Shown: positions 8,181 to 16,838 of the stretch, in pieces | Layout: every line of letters begins with the position of its first letter | Numbering within the stretch: the first letter of the stretch is position 1 | NCBI RefSeq assembly: GCF_900113415.1 | Contig: NZ_FOPH01000013.1 | Span: 1-64,000, forward strand | Direction: 5' to 3' | Length of the DNA stretch: 64,000 nt | Source of the DNA: Oribacterium sp. WCC10 | Lineage (GTDB): Bacteria; Bacillota; Clostridia; Lachnospirales; Lachnospiraceae | Made by a program: the position numbers and the translations under genes | Notes under the pieces: model-generated | What the model was told of the DNA's origin: nothing | Seen by the model: only the letters and a program-made list of their open reading frames with translations | Databases searched by the model: none

Positions 8181-8996
8181 ATGCTTAAGATCGAACACAT
8201 ATTTAAAACCTTTAACACAGGAACAGTTAATGAAAAAAAAGCTCTGACAGACCTTTGCCTCGATCTTGAGGACGGAGATTTCGCCACCATCATCGGCTCA
8301 AACGGTGCCGGAAAATCAACCCTGTTCAATGCTATAGCCGGTTCTTTCTATACAGATTCCGGCTTCATCGAACTGGATGGAAGTGATATCACTTTCACTC
8401 CGGAGCACGCTCGCAGCCGCTACATAGGTCGTCTCTTTCAGGATCCTCTCATGGGAACCGCACCTCATATGACCATAGAAGAAAACCTGTCTGTTGCATA
8501 CCTGAGAGCAAGTGAGCATAAAAGAGGTCTTTTCAGTCATGTTTCAAAAGCTGAAAGAGACAAGTTCAGAGAACAGCTTTCACTTCTCGATATGGGACTT
8601 GAAGACAGAATGAATCACCCTGTAGGACTTCTTTCCGGAGGTCAAAGACAGGCTCTGACACTTCTCATGGCAACTATGGTAACGCCGAAGCTCCTGCTTC
8701 TCGATGAGCACACAGCAGCTCTTGATCCTTCAACAGCTGCCAAGGTTCTTGATCTAACAAAGAAGATTGTTTCAAAGAATCACATCACCTGTCTCATGGT
8801 TACTCACAATATGAATCAGGCCCTGGAACTTGGAAACCGCACTCTTATGATGAACAATGGAAACATTGTCTTTGATGTCAAAGGTGAGGAACGTTCACAC
8901 ATGACCATTCAGGATCTCCTGGACAAATTTGAAGAGAGAGCCGGAAAGGGTCTCAATAACGACAGAATTCTTCTTTCGACGAAGGAAGGGGTATAA
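8181..8996 (+). CDS. trpZ: ABC importer ATP-binding protein (TrpZ-type)
   Basis: 271 residues. Walker A IGSNGAGKST, Q-loop in GRLFQDP, signature LSGGQRQALTLLMATM and Walker B LLLLDEHTAALD are all intact, followed by the H-loop VTHNM. It energises the permease. An 80-base spacer separates it from trpY and holds no gene; AGGAGG precedes the ATG. Codon use is like its neighbours. It ends just before a repeat A copy and a strong terminator. Confidence 0.88.
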   Translation: MLKIEHIFKTFNTGTVNEKKALTDLCLDLEDGDFATIIGSNGAGKSTLFNAIAGSFYTDSGFIELDGSDITFTPEHARSRYIGRLFQDPLMGTAPHMTIEENLSVAYLRASEHKRGLFSHVSKAERDKFREQLSLLDMGLEDRMNHPVGLLSGGQRQALTLLMATMVTPKLLLLDEHTAALDPSTAAKVLDLTKKIVSKNHITCLMVTHNMNQALELGNRTLMMNNGNIVFDVKGEERSHMTIQDLLDKFEERAGKGLNNDRILLSTKEGV

Positions 8997-9000
8997 ATCC

Positions 9001-9044
9001 TGCGCATAATCAGTGAGTGGCAAATACTTTTGACACTCACATCA
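9001..9044 (+). repeat. Intergenic repeat A, partial copy
   Basis: TAATCAGTGAGTGGCAAATA with the rest of the second stem-loop (arms GTGAGTGGCAAA and TTTGACACTCAC) up to CACATCA. It starts 5 bases after the trpZ stop codon. Confidence 0.7.
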
Positions 9045-9060
9045 AAAAATAGCTTAGTGC

Positions 9061-9098
9061 AGAAGTCCCGTTTTGTTGTAATGGGACTTCTGTTTTTG
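9061..9098 (+). terminator. Terminator of the trpXYZ operon
   Basis: AGAAGTCCC ... GGGACTTCT with a GTTTTTG tail. The following 200 bases up to the next gene hold a TATAAT (9259-9264) that may serve as its -10, and nothing else recognised. Confidence 0.85.
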
Positions 9099-9295
9099 TA
9101 TAATTCTATATAGAAAAAAATTATTCCACCGCATTAGTTCAGTTTCATAAACTCAATGAAACTTGTGCTTATAGTGAAAATACAAGATCGTAATTCATTA
9201 TGCCGAAGGAACTCGACATAACAGTATAAATCATCCTTCAGCATGGCAGGTTTCTATTATAATCGCCATGTCTATAGGAAACTCAGGAGGCAGTT

Positions 9296-9934
9296 ATGAT
9301 CAAAAAACATTTTGTCATCACTATCGACAGACAGTATGGTTCAGGCGGACGTGTAGTGGGCAAGCGTCTTGCTGAGGACCTGGGCATTCACTTTTATGAC
9401 AATGATATTCTGAAGCTCACATCAGAGCGTGCAGCCATAGGTGAACAGTATTTCCGTCTGGCTGATGAAAAAGCCGGCAATAACATTCTCTACAAAATCG
9501 TATCCCATCTGACACCTGACATCTCAAGCCCGAAGCTTGATGAGAACATCGTTTCTCCGGAAAATCTTTTCAGATTCCAGGCCGAAGTCATCAGAGAAAT
9601 CGCAGAAAACGAGACCTGTATCATCGCCGGTCGCTGCAGTAATTTCATTCTGTCAGAAGCAAAAATGGAAGACCATGTCGATTTCTTTGTTTATGCCGAT
9701 GAGGAAACACGTATAAAGCGTGCCATGGACTACGACAAGATCGACAGGGACGAGGCTGTAAAACGTATCAAGAAGATCAACAACGAGCGTAAAAAGTATC
9801 ATAAGTACTATACTGCTCATGACTGGATGGATCCGGATTGCTACGATCTCATGATCAATGCTTCACGCATCGAATATGACGACATGGAACGACTCATGAA
9901 AGACTACTTACGTATGAAGGGATTTATCGACTGA
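9296..9934 (+). CDS. Cytidylate kinase-like protein
   Basis: 212 residues of the cytidylate-kinase-like family (PF13189 type), a P-loop kinase group distinct from Cmk. The nucleotide loop appears as DRQYGSGGRVVGKRLAEDLG (residues 11-30), and a conserved IIAGRCSNFIL follows at about 108-118. It probably phosphorylates a nucleoside monophosphate, but the family's exact substrate is poorly defined. Its stop overlaps the aroA start (TGATG), so the two are translationally coupled, much as cmk and aroA are paired elsewhere. AGGAGG precedes the ATG. Confidence 0.82.
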   Translation: MIKKHFVITIDRQYGSGGRVVGKRLAEDLGIHFYDNDILKLTSERAAIGEQYFRLADEKAGNNILYKIVSHLTPDISSPKLDENIVSPENLFRFQAEVIREIAENETCIIAGRCSNFILSEAKMEDHVDFFVYADEETRIKRAMDYDKIDRDEAVKRIKKINNERKKYHKYYTAHDWMDPDCYDLMINASRIEYDDMERLMKDYLRMKGFID

Positions 9935-11259
9935 TGAACAAAACTGTAAATGGCATCGCAAGACCACTCCGCGGGGAGCTCACCGTTCCCGGAGACAAAA
10001 GCATTTCCCACCGCTCAGTTATGCTGGGGGCACTTTCCGAAGGAACCACGCATGTTAAAGGCTTCCTGAACGGAGCGGACTGCCTTTCAACTATCGAATG
10101 CTTCAGAAACCTCGGAATCGAGATAGAGCTAAGCGTTGATGAGACAGAAGTGACCATACACGGAAAAGGTCTCCATGGACTTAATGCCTATAACGGCACT
10201 CTGGACTGCGGTAATTCCGGCACCACAACGAGACTTATATCCGGCATTCTTTCCGCTCAGAATTTCGATTCAGAGCTCACAGGTGATGAAAGCATACAGA
10301 AGCGCCCCATGAAGCGTATCATGAAACCCCTCGGCGAAATGGGGGCCGAAATCACTTCAGTTCGCGGCAATGACTGCGCGCCTTTGCACATTCACGGAAA
10401 GGAACTTCACGGTATCACCTATGAATCACCGGTGGCAAGTGCTCAAGTGAAGTCAGCCATTCTTTTCGCTGGTCTGTATGCTGATGGAACAACTACAGTC
10501 ATCGAACCAACATTGTCGCGTGACCACAGTGAAAGAATGCTTACTGCACTGGGTGCCAATGTCTCTACCCGTAAACTTCCCGATGGAAGAGCAGCGATAA
10601 GCATTGAACACTGTGACAGGCTGGTGGCTCCCGGGGATGTTCTGGAAGTTCCCGGAGACATTTCTTCTGCCGCATACTTTATCTCGGCAGCTCTTCTGGT
10701 TCCGGGATCTGATGTAGTTATAAGAAATGTAGGTATCAACCCTACAAGAGACGGAATCATCGAAGCATATCTCAGTATGGGTGCTGACATAACACTTGAA
10801 AACAAACGTCTTTCAGGTTCCGAGGATGTTGCGGACATTCATGTACGATACACCGACGGACTACACGGCACAGAGATCGGCGGTTCACTTATTCCGAGAC
10901 TTATAGACGAACTACCTGTGATAGCTGCAGTGGCAGCAGGTGCTTCCGGAGAGACTCGTATCAAGGATGCAGCCGAACTTAAGGTTAAGGAATCAAACCG
11001 TATAGCTGTCATGGTTGACGGTCTGGAAAAAGTCGGCGTAAAAGCAACCGAAACTGAAGACGGTATGATCATCGAAGGGCAGGGCAGTGGACTCACTCTT
11101 ATATCCGGCGAGATCGATACTCATAAGGATCACCGTATAGCCATGACATTTGCGGTTCTGGCACTGGCAGGATCAGAAAATACAGAAGTTACTCTTAAGG
11201 ATGCAGATTGTATCAATATCTCTTACCCTACATTCTACGAGGATCTTGGGAAACTTTGA
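9934..11259 (+). CDS. aroA: 3-phosphoshikimate 1-carboxyvinyltransferase (EPSP synthase)
   Basis: 441 residues, full length. It condenses shikimate-3-phosphate with PEP to EPSP in the chorismate pathway that feeds Trp, Phe and Tyr. Family motifs are present in order: GDKSISHRSVMLGALSEG near the N-terminus, LDCGNSGTTTRL, SRDHSERML, KESNRI and DHRIAMTFAVLALAG. The start overlaps the stop of the kinase-like gene by one base. No other shikimate gene is in the window. Confidence 0.96.
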   Translation: MNKTVNGIARPLRGELTVPGDKSISHRSVMLGALSEGTTHVKGFLNGADCLSTIECFRNLGIEIELSVDETEVTIHGKGLHGLNAYNGTLDCGNSGTTTRLISGILSAQNFDSELTGDESIQKRPMKRIMKPLGEMGAEITSVRGNDCAPLHIHGKELHGITYESPVASAQVKSAILFAGLYADGTTTVIEPTLSRDHSERMLTALGANVSTRKLPDGRAAISIEHCDRLVAPGDVLEVPGDISSAAYFISAALLVPGSDVVIRNVGINPTRDGIIEAYLSMGADITLENKRLSGSEDVADIHVRYTDGLHGTEIGGSLIPRLIDELPVIAAVAAGASGETRIKDAAELKVKESNRIAVMVDGLEKVGVKATETEDGMIIEGQGSGLTLISGEIDTHKDHRIAMTFAVLALAGSENTEVTLKDADCINISYPTFYEDLGKL

Positions 11260-11270
11260 TTCCTGATCAC

Positions 11271-11341
11271 AACACATTACACACGAATGTGTACACTGGT
11301 GCTAATCAGTGAGTGGCAATACTTTTACAATCACGTCATAT
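11271..11341 (+). repeat. Intergenic repeat A, copy
   Basis: ACACATTACACACGAATGTG, then GCTAATCAGTGAGTGGCAAT and TCACGTCATA: both stem-loops of the family are recognisable. It lies 11 bases after the aroA stop. Confidence 0.8.
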
Positions 11342-11437
11342 AAATAGTGCGATGAATACGTATTTCATACTTTAAGATAAAGTAAAATTGCTTTTTGATA
11401 ATGCTGTGAGTATGAAAATCGACGTTGAAATATCTCA

Positions 11438-11481
11438 ATTAACCTCTCTGCATATAGCTCATATATACGGGGAGGTTGATT
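11438..11481 (+). terminator. Hairpin, possible aroA terminator
   Basis: AACCTC ... GAGGTT stem with a long loop followed by GATTCTTT; a weak T-tract. Between here and the tRNAs is only a promoter. Confidence 0.35.
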
Positions 11482-11553
11482 CTTTGTAAGAAGAGTGAGT
11501 ATTACATTATATCTTTACTTTATATGATAACTAAATGTAATATCAAAATGATG

Positions 11554-11582
11554 TTGACATTCTTGCGGCTCTCTGATAAATT
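11554..11582 (+). promoter_or_regulatory. tRNA operon promoter
   Basis: TTGACA (11554-11559), 17-bp spacer, TAAATT (11577-11582), about 30 bases before the first tRNA. Confidence 0.5.
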
Positions 11583-11612
11583 ATTCAAGTCGCATAAAGC
11601 GGCAAAACAAAT

Positions 11613-11684
11613 GGCGGATTGGTCAAGCGGTTAAGACGCAGCCCTCTCACGGCTGAATCCCGGGTTCGATTCCCGGATCCGTCA
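11613..11684 (+). tRNA. tRNA-Glu(CUC)
   Basis: 72 bases. Acceptor GGCGGAT pairs with ATCCGTC (one G-T), D-arm TGGTCAAGCGGTTAAGAC is glutamate-type, anticodon stem CAGCC/GGCTG carries loop CTCTCAC with anticodon CTC, T-stem CCGGG/CCCGG with loop TTCGATT. CCA is not encoded. Confidence 0.95.
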
Positions 11685-11705
11685 TTTGAAAACTTAATTT
11701 AATAT

Positions 11706-11777
11706 GGCGGATTGGTCAAGCGGTTAAGACGCAGCCCTCTCACGGCTGAATCCCGGGTTCGATTCCCGGATCCGTCA
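11706..11777 (+). tRNA. tRNA-Glu(CUC), second identical copy
   Basis: The 72 bases are identical to the copy 21 bases upstream; both are presumably cut from one transcript. A terminator follows directly. Confidence 0.95.
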
Positions 11778-11782
11778 CTAAG

Positions 11783-11810
11783 CTTCAGGTCGTTTGACCT
11801 GAAGTTTTTT
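11783..11810 (+). terminator. tRNA operon terminator
   Basis: CTTCAGGTC-gttt-GACCTGAAG stem followed by TTTTTT. Confidence 0.9.
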
Positions 11811-11977
11811 GCATATATCAGTATTTTCTACGGAAATACTGATACCGCCCAGCCAGCGAGGCTGGTTTCAGCTATAGACGAAATCAAACGAAAATACCCA
11901 CGAACCGTGCTAACGGTGCACATTCGAATGGCATTTTCTCCCTGTATATATCAGTGTTTCCACGGGAGGCAGGTTTA

Positions 11978-12853
11978 ATGAAAATAAAGCACTACGGTGA
12001 TGCCGGCACATTAGAACTTAAAAACCATATTAACGAAGACGGAAGTCTGCTTCAGTATCTTCAGTTTCCGGCTATAGAAAAGACAGGTATCGCTACTCAT
12101 GCATTCTCCACCAGGATAGGTGGCGCCAGCAAAGGGATATGGTCAACCATGAACCTGAGCTTCACAAGAGGTGATGATCCTAAGGATGCATACGAAAACT
12201 TCCATAGATATGCTGTTCTTTTCGGGGTACCTGATGAAAAGATTGTTCTTCCATACCAGACTCACACTGTCAATGTAAGAGTGGTGACAGAAGAGGATGG
12301 CGGAAAAGGATTCACAAGAGAAAGAGACTATACTGATGTCGACGGTCTGATTACCAATATTCCGGGGCTTGTCCTTGGCGTCTTTGCCGCAGACTGCGTA
12401 CCACTTCTTTTTGTTGATCCTGTTCACAAAGCCATCGGAGCCAGTCACTCAGGCTGGAGAGGAACAGTGAACCGCATGGGAAAGGTCACCATAGAAAAGA
12501 TGAAGGAAATCTATGGAACAGATCCTAAGGACATACTTTGCGCGATAGGCCCAAGCATCTGTCGAAAATGTTACGAGGTATCAGAAGATGTAGCTTTGCA
12601 ATTCAAAAAAGAATTTCCGGGACATGAGGAAGATATCATGGTGGACGACGGGTTTAATTCTGATGGCGAGCATAAGTTCCACCTTGACCTTTGGGCAGCA
12701 AATAAAGTCGTTCTGGAAGATGCAGGTGTAAAGACCGAAAACATTAGCCTAACAGATATCTGCACAAACTGTAATCCTGAACTCCTTTTCAGCCACAGGT
12801 TCACAAAGGGACAGCGCGGAAACAACGGAGCTTTCATAATGCTTAATTTTTGA
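11978..12853 (+). CDS. pgeF: Peptidoglycan editing factor PgeF (YfiH/laccase-domain family)
   Basis: 291 residues from the ATG at 11978, preceded by GGGAGGC; an upstream in-frame start at 11954 lacks a site. The DUF152/YfiH family has a Cys/His zinc site and acts on purine nucleosides or prevents misincorporation into cell-wall precursors. Motifs seen are AADCVPLLF, SHSGWRGTVNRM and CAIGPSICRKCYEV. It heads a short run with a small membrane protein and an RluA-type pseudouridine synthase. Confidence 0.9.
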   Translation: MKIKHYGDAGTLELKNHINEDGSLLQYLQFPAIEKTGIATHAFSTRIGGASKGIWSTMNLSFTRGDDPKDAYENFHRYAVLFGVPDEKIVLPYQTHTVNVRVVTEEDGGKGFTRERDYTDVDGLITNIPGLVLGVFAADCVPLLFVDPVHKAIGASHSGWRGTVNRMGKVTIEKMKEIYGTDPKDILCAIGPSICRKCYEVSEDVALQFKKEFPGHEEDIMVDDGFNSDGEHKFHLDLWAANKVVLEDAGVKTENISLTDICTNCNPELLFSHRFTKGQRGNNGAFIMLNF

Positions 12854-12907
12854 CCGGCTTAATATTTCGTGTTAGAATCATGTTCACATAAACAAGGAGT
12901 TATAACT

Positions 12908-13117
12908 ATGAATTTACCTATCGCAATCGGTATCATTATATTTTTAGCTGTCGGAACAGTTTTCATTTTCAAGAACGGCGTACGCATGGATAAACTCACT
13001 CCCGAGGAGCAGGAGACCATCATCAAGTCACGTTGCACTGCCTGCCGTATGTCACGTTACTGCAACGAATCAAAGACCGGGAACTGCAAGAGTCGTACCG
13101 TAAAGGATCTAAAGTGA
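12908..13117 (+). CDS. Small membrane protein with cysteine cluster
   Basis: 69 residues from an ATG with AAGGAG 8 bases upstream. One N-terminal membrane segment (LPIAIGIIIFLAVGTVFIF) is followed by a short cytoplasmic tail with CTACRMSRYC and a further C in GNCKSR, a spacing that could bind zinc or an iron-sulfur cluster. It is not a family I recognise. The gene lies between pgeF and the pseudouridine synthase, likely in one transcript. Confidence 0.7.
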   Translation: MNLPIAIGIIIFLAVGTVFIFKNGVRMDKLTPEEQETIIKSRCTACRMSRYCNESKTGNCKSRTVKDLK

Positions 13118-13154
13118 TATATCACTAATCCAAAGCTTTTCGGAGGCATCTCAT

Positions 13155-13802
13155 TTGGAAATCATACATGAAACCGAAAATTACATCGTAATAAACAAAG
13201 CTCCCGGAGAGGACTCTGAGAAAGACGTTCCTAAACTCATAGCAGAGTCACTTGGTGGGGAAGCCGCTGACTTTTTTTGTGTACACAGACTTGATAAGAC
13301 AGCTTCAGGTCTTCTCGTATATGGAAGAAATAAGGCTGCCGCTGCAGATCTAACCCGTCAGATACAGGATGAAACCATACAGAAAACCTATCTGGCCATA
13401 GTGGCAGGAAAGCCTGAAGAGGACACCGGAAGTTTCAGAGACCTTCTATATAAGGATAAGATAAAGCAGAAAGCTTTTCCTGTGAAACGTATGCGGAAAG
13501 GCGTGAAGGAAGCGATCCTTGACTATAAAGTTTTGGATACTACAGAGTTTGAGTCTCAGGTTATATCCATTGCAGAAGTAAAGCTTCACACAGGCCGTTT
13601 TCACCAGATTCGCTGTCAGTTTGCATCCAGAAAGATGCCTCTATTGGGTGACGGAAAGTACGGTTCAAGGATCAAAACAAAAAACCTCTGCCTTTTCTGT
13701 CAACGCCTCAGTTTCTATGATCAGACAGCGAAAGCAGTGGTTTCTTTCACAGCCGTTCCTCCGGCTGAAGAACCATGGACTCTTTTCAACCGGATACAGT
13801 GA
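13155..13802 (+). CDS. RluA-family RNA pseudouridine synthase
   Basis: 215 residues from TTG at 13155, with GGAGG 9 bases upstream. The catalytic motif CVHRLDKTASGLLVYGRN (Asp in HRLD) is intact, followed by the TGRFHQIRCQFAS and PLLGDGKYG motifs of the family. There is no N-terminal S4 domain, so it belongs with the short single-domain RluA-like enzymes that modify uridines in rRNA or tRNA. The exact target cannot be read from the sequence. Confidence 0.9.
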   Translation: MEIIHETENYIVINKAPGEDSEKDVPKLIAESLGGEAADFFCVHRLDKTASGLLVYGRNKAAAADLTRQIQDETIQKTYLAIVAGKPEEDTGSFRDLLYKDKIKQKAFPVKRMRKGVKEAILDYKVLDTTEFESQVISIAEVKLHTGRFHQIRCQFASRKMPLLGDGKYGSRIKTKNLCLFCQRLSFYDQTAKAVVSFTAVPPAEEPWTLFNRIQ

Positions 13803-13860
13803 CTCTTTTATTCCATATATTATCCGGACAAAGCATGACCGGATAATAGCTTTATATATT

Positions 13861-13892
13861 TACGTGAGTATTAATACTTTTATGCTCACGTA
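13861..13892 (+). terminator. Hairpin after the pseudouridine synthase, related to repeat A
   Basis: TACGTGAG ... CTCACGTA with AAAA following; the interior TATTAATACTTTTATG resembles the second stem-loop of repeat A. Usable as a stem but the T-tract is poor. Confidence 0.4.
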
Positions 13893-13960
13893 AAAAGCTC
13901 AGCATTCACACAGTTGTACTGCTGAATACCCGCTTAAAAACACATCTACGGAGGCATCAA

Positions 13961-14905
13961 ATGGATATACCGTTAAAAGCTTCATTATCCATTAGTTTTT
14001 CAACCCAAAAAGAAGCAGAAGAGAAGCTTGCAGAGCTCAATCAGCTGAATTCCGAAAAGATTCCTGATGGTATTGCACTTATCGCGGAACCATTGATCGA
14101 AAAAACAGATATCACTTCATTCTTAAGCTGTAAAAACATTTCATACCTCAGCTGTTCAGGTGATAATGCCGAAGACGGCTCTGTTCTTGACTTTGACTGG
14201 GTACTTGACTTAAGACGCCAGTGTATCCTTCGTGACATCCCTTTTTATTTCACGTCAACCGGAGCAAACTTCCGTATGCGGGGCCGTGATTTTCACATCA
14301 GCGAAAAATTCCGTGAATCTCAGGCTGCAAAGGCCAACGTTCATTACTTCCCGGTGTCTAAGGCATTGAATCCACCAACCTTTCAGGAAGACGATGACCT
14401 CCCCGAATCAGGTGAGATGCCTTTATCCTCTGTGGTTTTAGATGAAAACTTCGGATCAATGTCTGATAAAGATTCATGTTCCGGTGATATGAACGAGGAC
14501 GGCAGTATTTCCATCCCGGGCATCAATTACAAAATTGAGATCGAACCTGAGGACAGATACATTGACGAACTCTTTGTCCGCATAAGCCATAGTAAATTCC
14601 GCTCAAGCTTTCACTTGCGTGAACAGGAAAAAAACTACTATCTCTCACACGGCGAAGATGTCATAAGGCAGCATGCCTTTGATTTCATTTCCGAAAGACT
14701 GGCACCGGCTGAACCAGGGAATGACGGGAAGCAGACACCCATGAAGGGACACCCCGTATTTATCGCCCAGCATGCAACCGCCTGTTGCTGCCGTGGCTGT
14801 CTCCACAAATGGCACCATGTCCCTGAACACAGACCACTGACAGAAGGCGAACAACAGTATATAGTTAAAATCCTCATGTCATGGATCAAGAATGAGATGA
14901 AATAA
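13961..14905 (+). CDS. DUF5131-like / DUF4186 fusion protein
   Basis: 314 residues with CGGAGG before the ATG. Residues ~1-130 resemble the Gp37/Gp68 (DUF5131) family in DFDWVLDLRRQC and FYFTSTGANFRMRGRDFHI. Residues ~200-314 match DUF4186: KFRSSFHLREQEKNYY, ERLAPAEPGNDGKQTPMKGH, AQHATACCCRGCLHKWH and LTEGEQQYIVKILMSWI. The middle (140-195) is acidic and variable. DUF4186 has Cys/His residues compatible with metal binding. Function unknown; the two domains normally occur as separate neighbouring genes, which is my recollection of the families and would need a search. Confidence 0.75.
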   Translation: MDIPLKASLSISFSTQKEAEEKLAELNQLNSEKIPDGIALIAEPLIEKTDITSFLSCKNISYLSCSGDNAEDGSVLDFDWVLDLRRQCILRDIPFYFTSTGANFRMRGRDFHISEKFRESQAAKANVHYFPVSKALNPPTFQEDDDLPESGEMPLSSVVLDENFGSMSDKDSCSGDMNEDGSISIPGINYKIEIEPEDRYIDELFVRISHSKFRSSFHLREQEKNYYLSHGEDVIRQHAFDFISERLAPAEPGNDGKQTPMKGHPVFIAQHATACCCRGCLHKWHHVPEHRPLTEGEQQYIVKILMSWIKNEMK

Positions 14906-14911
14906 TTTTTT

Positions 14912-14998
14912 GATGTAAGGATTCCTGCTCTATGCACACGAATGTGTGCGTTGTCGCTAATCAGTGAGAGGCAAATACTTTTGACACTCACGTCATAA
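14912..14998 (+). repeat. Intergenic repeat A, full copy
   Basis: The clearest copy: GATGTAAGGATT left end, first stem-loop GCACACGAATGTGTGC, GTCGCTAATCA spacer, second stem-loop with arms GTGAGAGGCAAA and TTTGACACTCAC, right end CGTCATAA. It lies 6 bases past the DUF4186 gene stop. Confidence 0.85.
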
Positions 14999-15022
14999 CA
15001 TTCCTTTTTTAAGTGGAAATAC

Positions 15023-15051
15023 TTGCGGTGTGTTTTAGATATTGCTAAGAT
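15023..15051 (+). promoter_or_regulatory. asnA promoter
   Basis: TTGCGG (15023-15028), 17-bp spacer, TAAGAT (15046-15051) with an extended TG. No T-box or other riboswitch fits in the 35 bases before the start. Confidence 0.5.
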
Positions 15052-15086
15052 AATGCTTTAAAGTATAAAAATATAGGGAGGCAACT

Positions 15087-16094
15087 ATGGGACTTATTTT
15101 TCCTAAGGACTATGATCCACGACTTTCTGTTCGCGAAACACAGGAAGCCATCAAGTACATTCGCGATACATTCCAGAAAGAATTCGGCCGTGAGATGAAT
15201 TTGAGCCGTATTTCTGCACCACTTTTCGTACCGAAGAGCAGCGGTCTCAATGATAATCTCAATGGATATGAGCGTCCGGTAAGCTTTGATGTACCATGGT
15301 GGCCGGGTGAGACAGTAGAAGTTGTTCATTCACTTGCCAAGTGGAAGCGTATGGCTCTTAAGCGCTACGGTTTCAAGCCGGGCGAAGGTCTTTACACTAA
15401 CATGAATGCTATCCGCCGCGATGAGGAGCTTGATAACCTTCACAGCTGCTATGTTGATCAGTGGGACTGGGAGATGGTCATCGATAAGGCAGACCGCAAC
15501 ATGAACACTCTGGAAGGCACCGTACGCATGATTTTCCGTATCATCAAACATATGGAGCATGAGGTATGGTACAAGTATCCAAATGCTGTTAACAAGCTTC
15601 CTGATGACATATATTTCATTGATTCAGAGACTCTTCTCCAGATGTACCCTGACAAGACTCCAAAGGAGCGTGAGAACGCTATTACAAAGGAGCACGGCTG
15701 TGTATTCATCTCAAGAATCGGTGAGAAGCTTTCAAACGGAGAGCCTCACGACGGAAGAGCTCCGGACTATGACGACTGGCAGCTGAACGGTGATATCCTT
15801 TTCTGGTATCCAACACTTAACTGCGCTCTCGAAGTAAGCTCCATGGGTATCCGTGTAGATGAGGATTCACTTGCAGAGCAGCTCAAGAAGGCAGGCTGTG
15901 AAGAGAGAGCAGAGCTTCCTTACCACAAGATGCTTCTCAATAAAGAGCTTCCATACACCATCGGTGGTGGTATCGGACAGTCACGTCTCTGCATGCTTCT
16001 TCTTGACAGAGCACACATCGGCGAGGTTCAGGCAAGTATCTGGCCACAGGATATGATCGACGAGTGTGCAAAGCACAACATCACATTACTTTGA
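15087..16094 (+). CDS. asnA: Aspartate-ammonia ligase
   Basis: 335 residues, full length for the AsnA class II synthetase-like enzyme that makes asparagine from aspartate, ammonia and ATP. Family motifs seen are [40 protein letters not shown], the DQWDWEMVI motif and [15 protein letters not shown] near the C-terminus. GGGAGG precedes the ATG. It stands alone between a repeat A copy and a terminator. Confidence 0.96.
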   Translation: MGLIFPKDYDPRLSVRETQEAIKYIRDTFQKEFGREMNLSRISAPLFVPKSSGLNDNLNGYERPVSFDVPWWPGETVEVVHSLAKWKRMALKRYGFKPGEGLYTNMNAIRRDEELDNLHSCYVDQWDWEMVIDKADRNMNTLEGTVRMIFRIIKHMEHEVWYKYPNAVNKLPDDIYFIDSETLLQMYPDKTPKERENAITKEHGCVFISRIGEKLSNGEPHDGRAPDYDDWQLNGDILFWYPTLNCALEVSSMGIRVDEDSLAEQLKKAGCEERAELPYHKMLLNKELPYTIGGGIGQSRLCMLLLDRAHIGEVQASIWPQDMIDECAKHNITLL

Positions 16095-16171
16095 TGTGAG
16101 TTTTCTATAGCCATATGATCAAGCCTTCGGGTATCGTTAGAGATACTTAGAACTGATTCGAAATTTAACAG

Positions 16172-16215
16172 AGCGTTCAAGTCATTGATAAGTGGCTTGA
16201 ACGCTTATTTTATTA
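16172..16215 (+). terminator. asnA terminator
   Basis: AGCGTTCAAGTCA ... TGGCTTGAACGCT stem followed by TATTTTATT. Its stem is almost the same as that of the terminator at 17383-17420. Confidence 0.75.
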
Positions 16216-16339
16216 CCTTCTACAGAATTTCATATTAAATGTTTTTATAAGTGCTCTACACAAAATATTAGTTGCATAAATCACCTGGGGATTTTATATT
16301 TTAAGTATACATTGAATACTCATCAAGGAGTTGATTGCG

Positions 16340-16606
16340 ATGAAAAGCATAAAAGAATTACGTGCCTTGACCGGACTTACTCAGGCAAGATTCGCCGAAA
16401 TATATCATATTCCTTTGCAAACGGTGAAGCAGTGGGAGTCATCAAAAGACAGCAGTTCTTATCGCACTCCACCGACCTATGCTCTCAGGTTATTGGAACA
16501 GACTATATTCAGAAGTATAGAAGATGAAATGATTTTCCTTTTAGTTTCCACAGAAAGCAAATCAAAAAATGCAAAACAGAATGAACTGATGAAAGCAGCT
16601 TCTTAA
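16340..16606 (+). CDS. Small helix-turn-helix (XRE-like) protein
   Basis: 88 residues from the ATG at 16340, with AAGGAG 9 bases upstream; a TTG at 16331 would overlap that site. The HTH is LTQARFAEIYHIPLQTVKQWE, as in XRE/HigA/MqsA-type regulators, followed by a helical TYALRLLEQTIFRSI. There is no toxin partner next to it: the next gene is 230 bases away in AT-rich DNA and encodes an amidohydrolase. It may be an orphan antitoxin-like regulator. The flanking terminators with matching stems hint that this segment was inserted or duplicated as a unit. Confidence 0.75.
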   Translation: MKSIKELRALTGLTQARFAEIYHIPLQTVKQWESSKDSSSYRTPPTYALRLLEQTIFRSIEDEMIFLLVSTESKSKNAKQNELMKAAS

Positions 16607-16838
16607 ATACAGAACGTAAAGATTTTTTGCTAAAACTTTACAATAATAAGGTGGAGTATTTAAAAAGCATGATATGACGGGCGGATTATAAAATCTCAAA
16701 TCAAAGTGAAAGCACATGCTTTGGTACTTTTTTCCTTTCATCATGATATAAATAAACAAAGGAGTCACATTATATACACCCATCATAGGTATACATGAAA
16801 TACTTATACGTGGATTATGCTAATTACAGGAGGGCGAT

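Noticed and set aside
11613-11777. tRNA-Glu pair as attachment site of the accessory island
   Set aside because: The island begins 5.6 kb away, no integrase is present, and no tRNA 3'-end fragment was found at its borders.
14998-15086. Asn T-box before asnA
   Set aside because: Only about 35 bases lie between the inferred promoter and the start codon, and no GGTGG-type T-box sequence is present.
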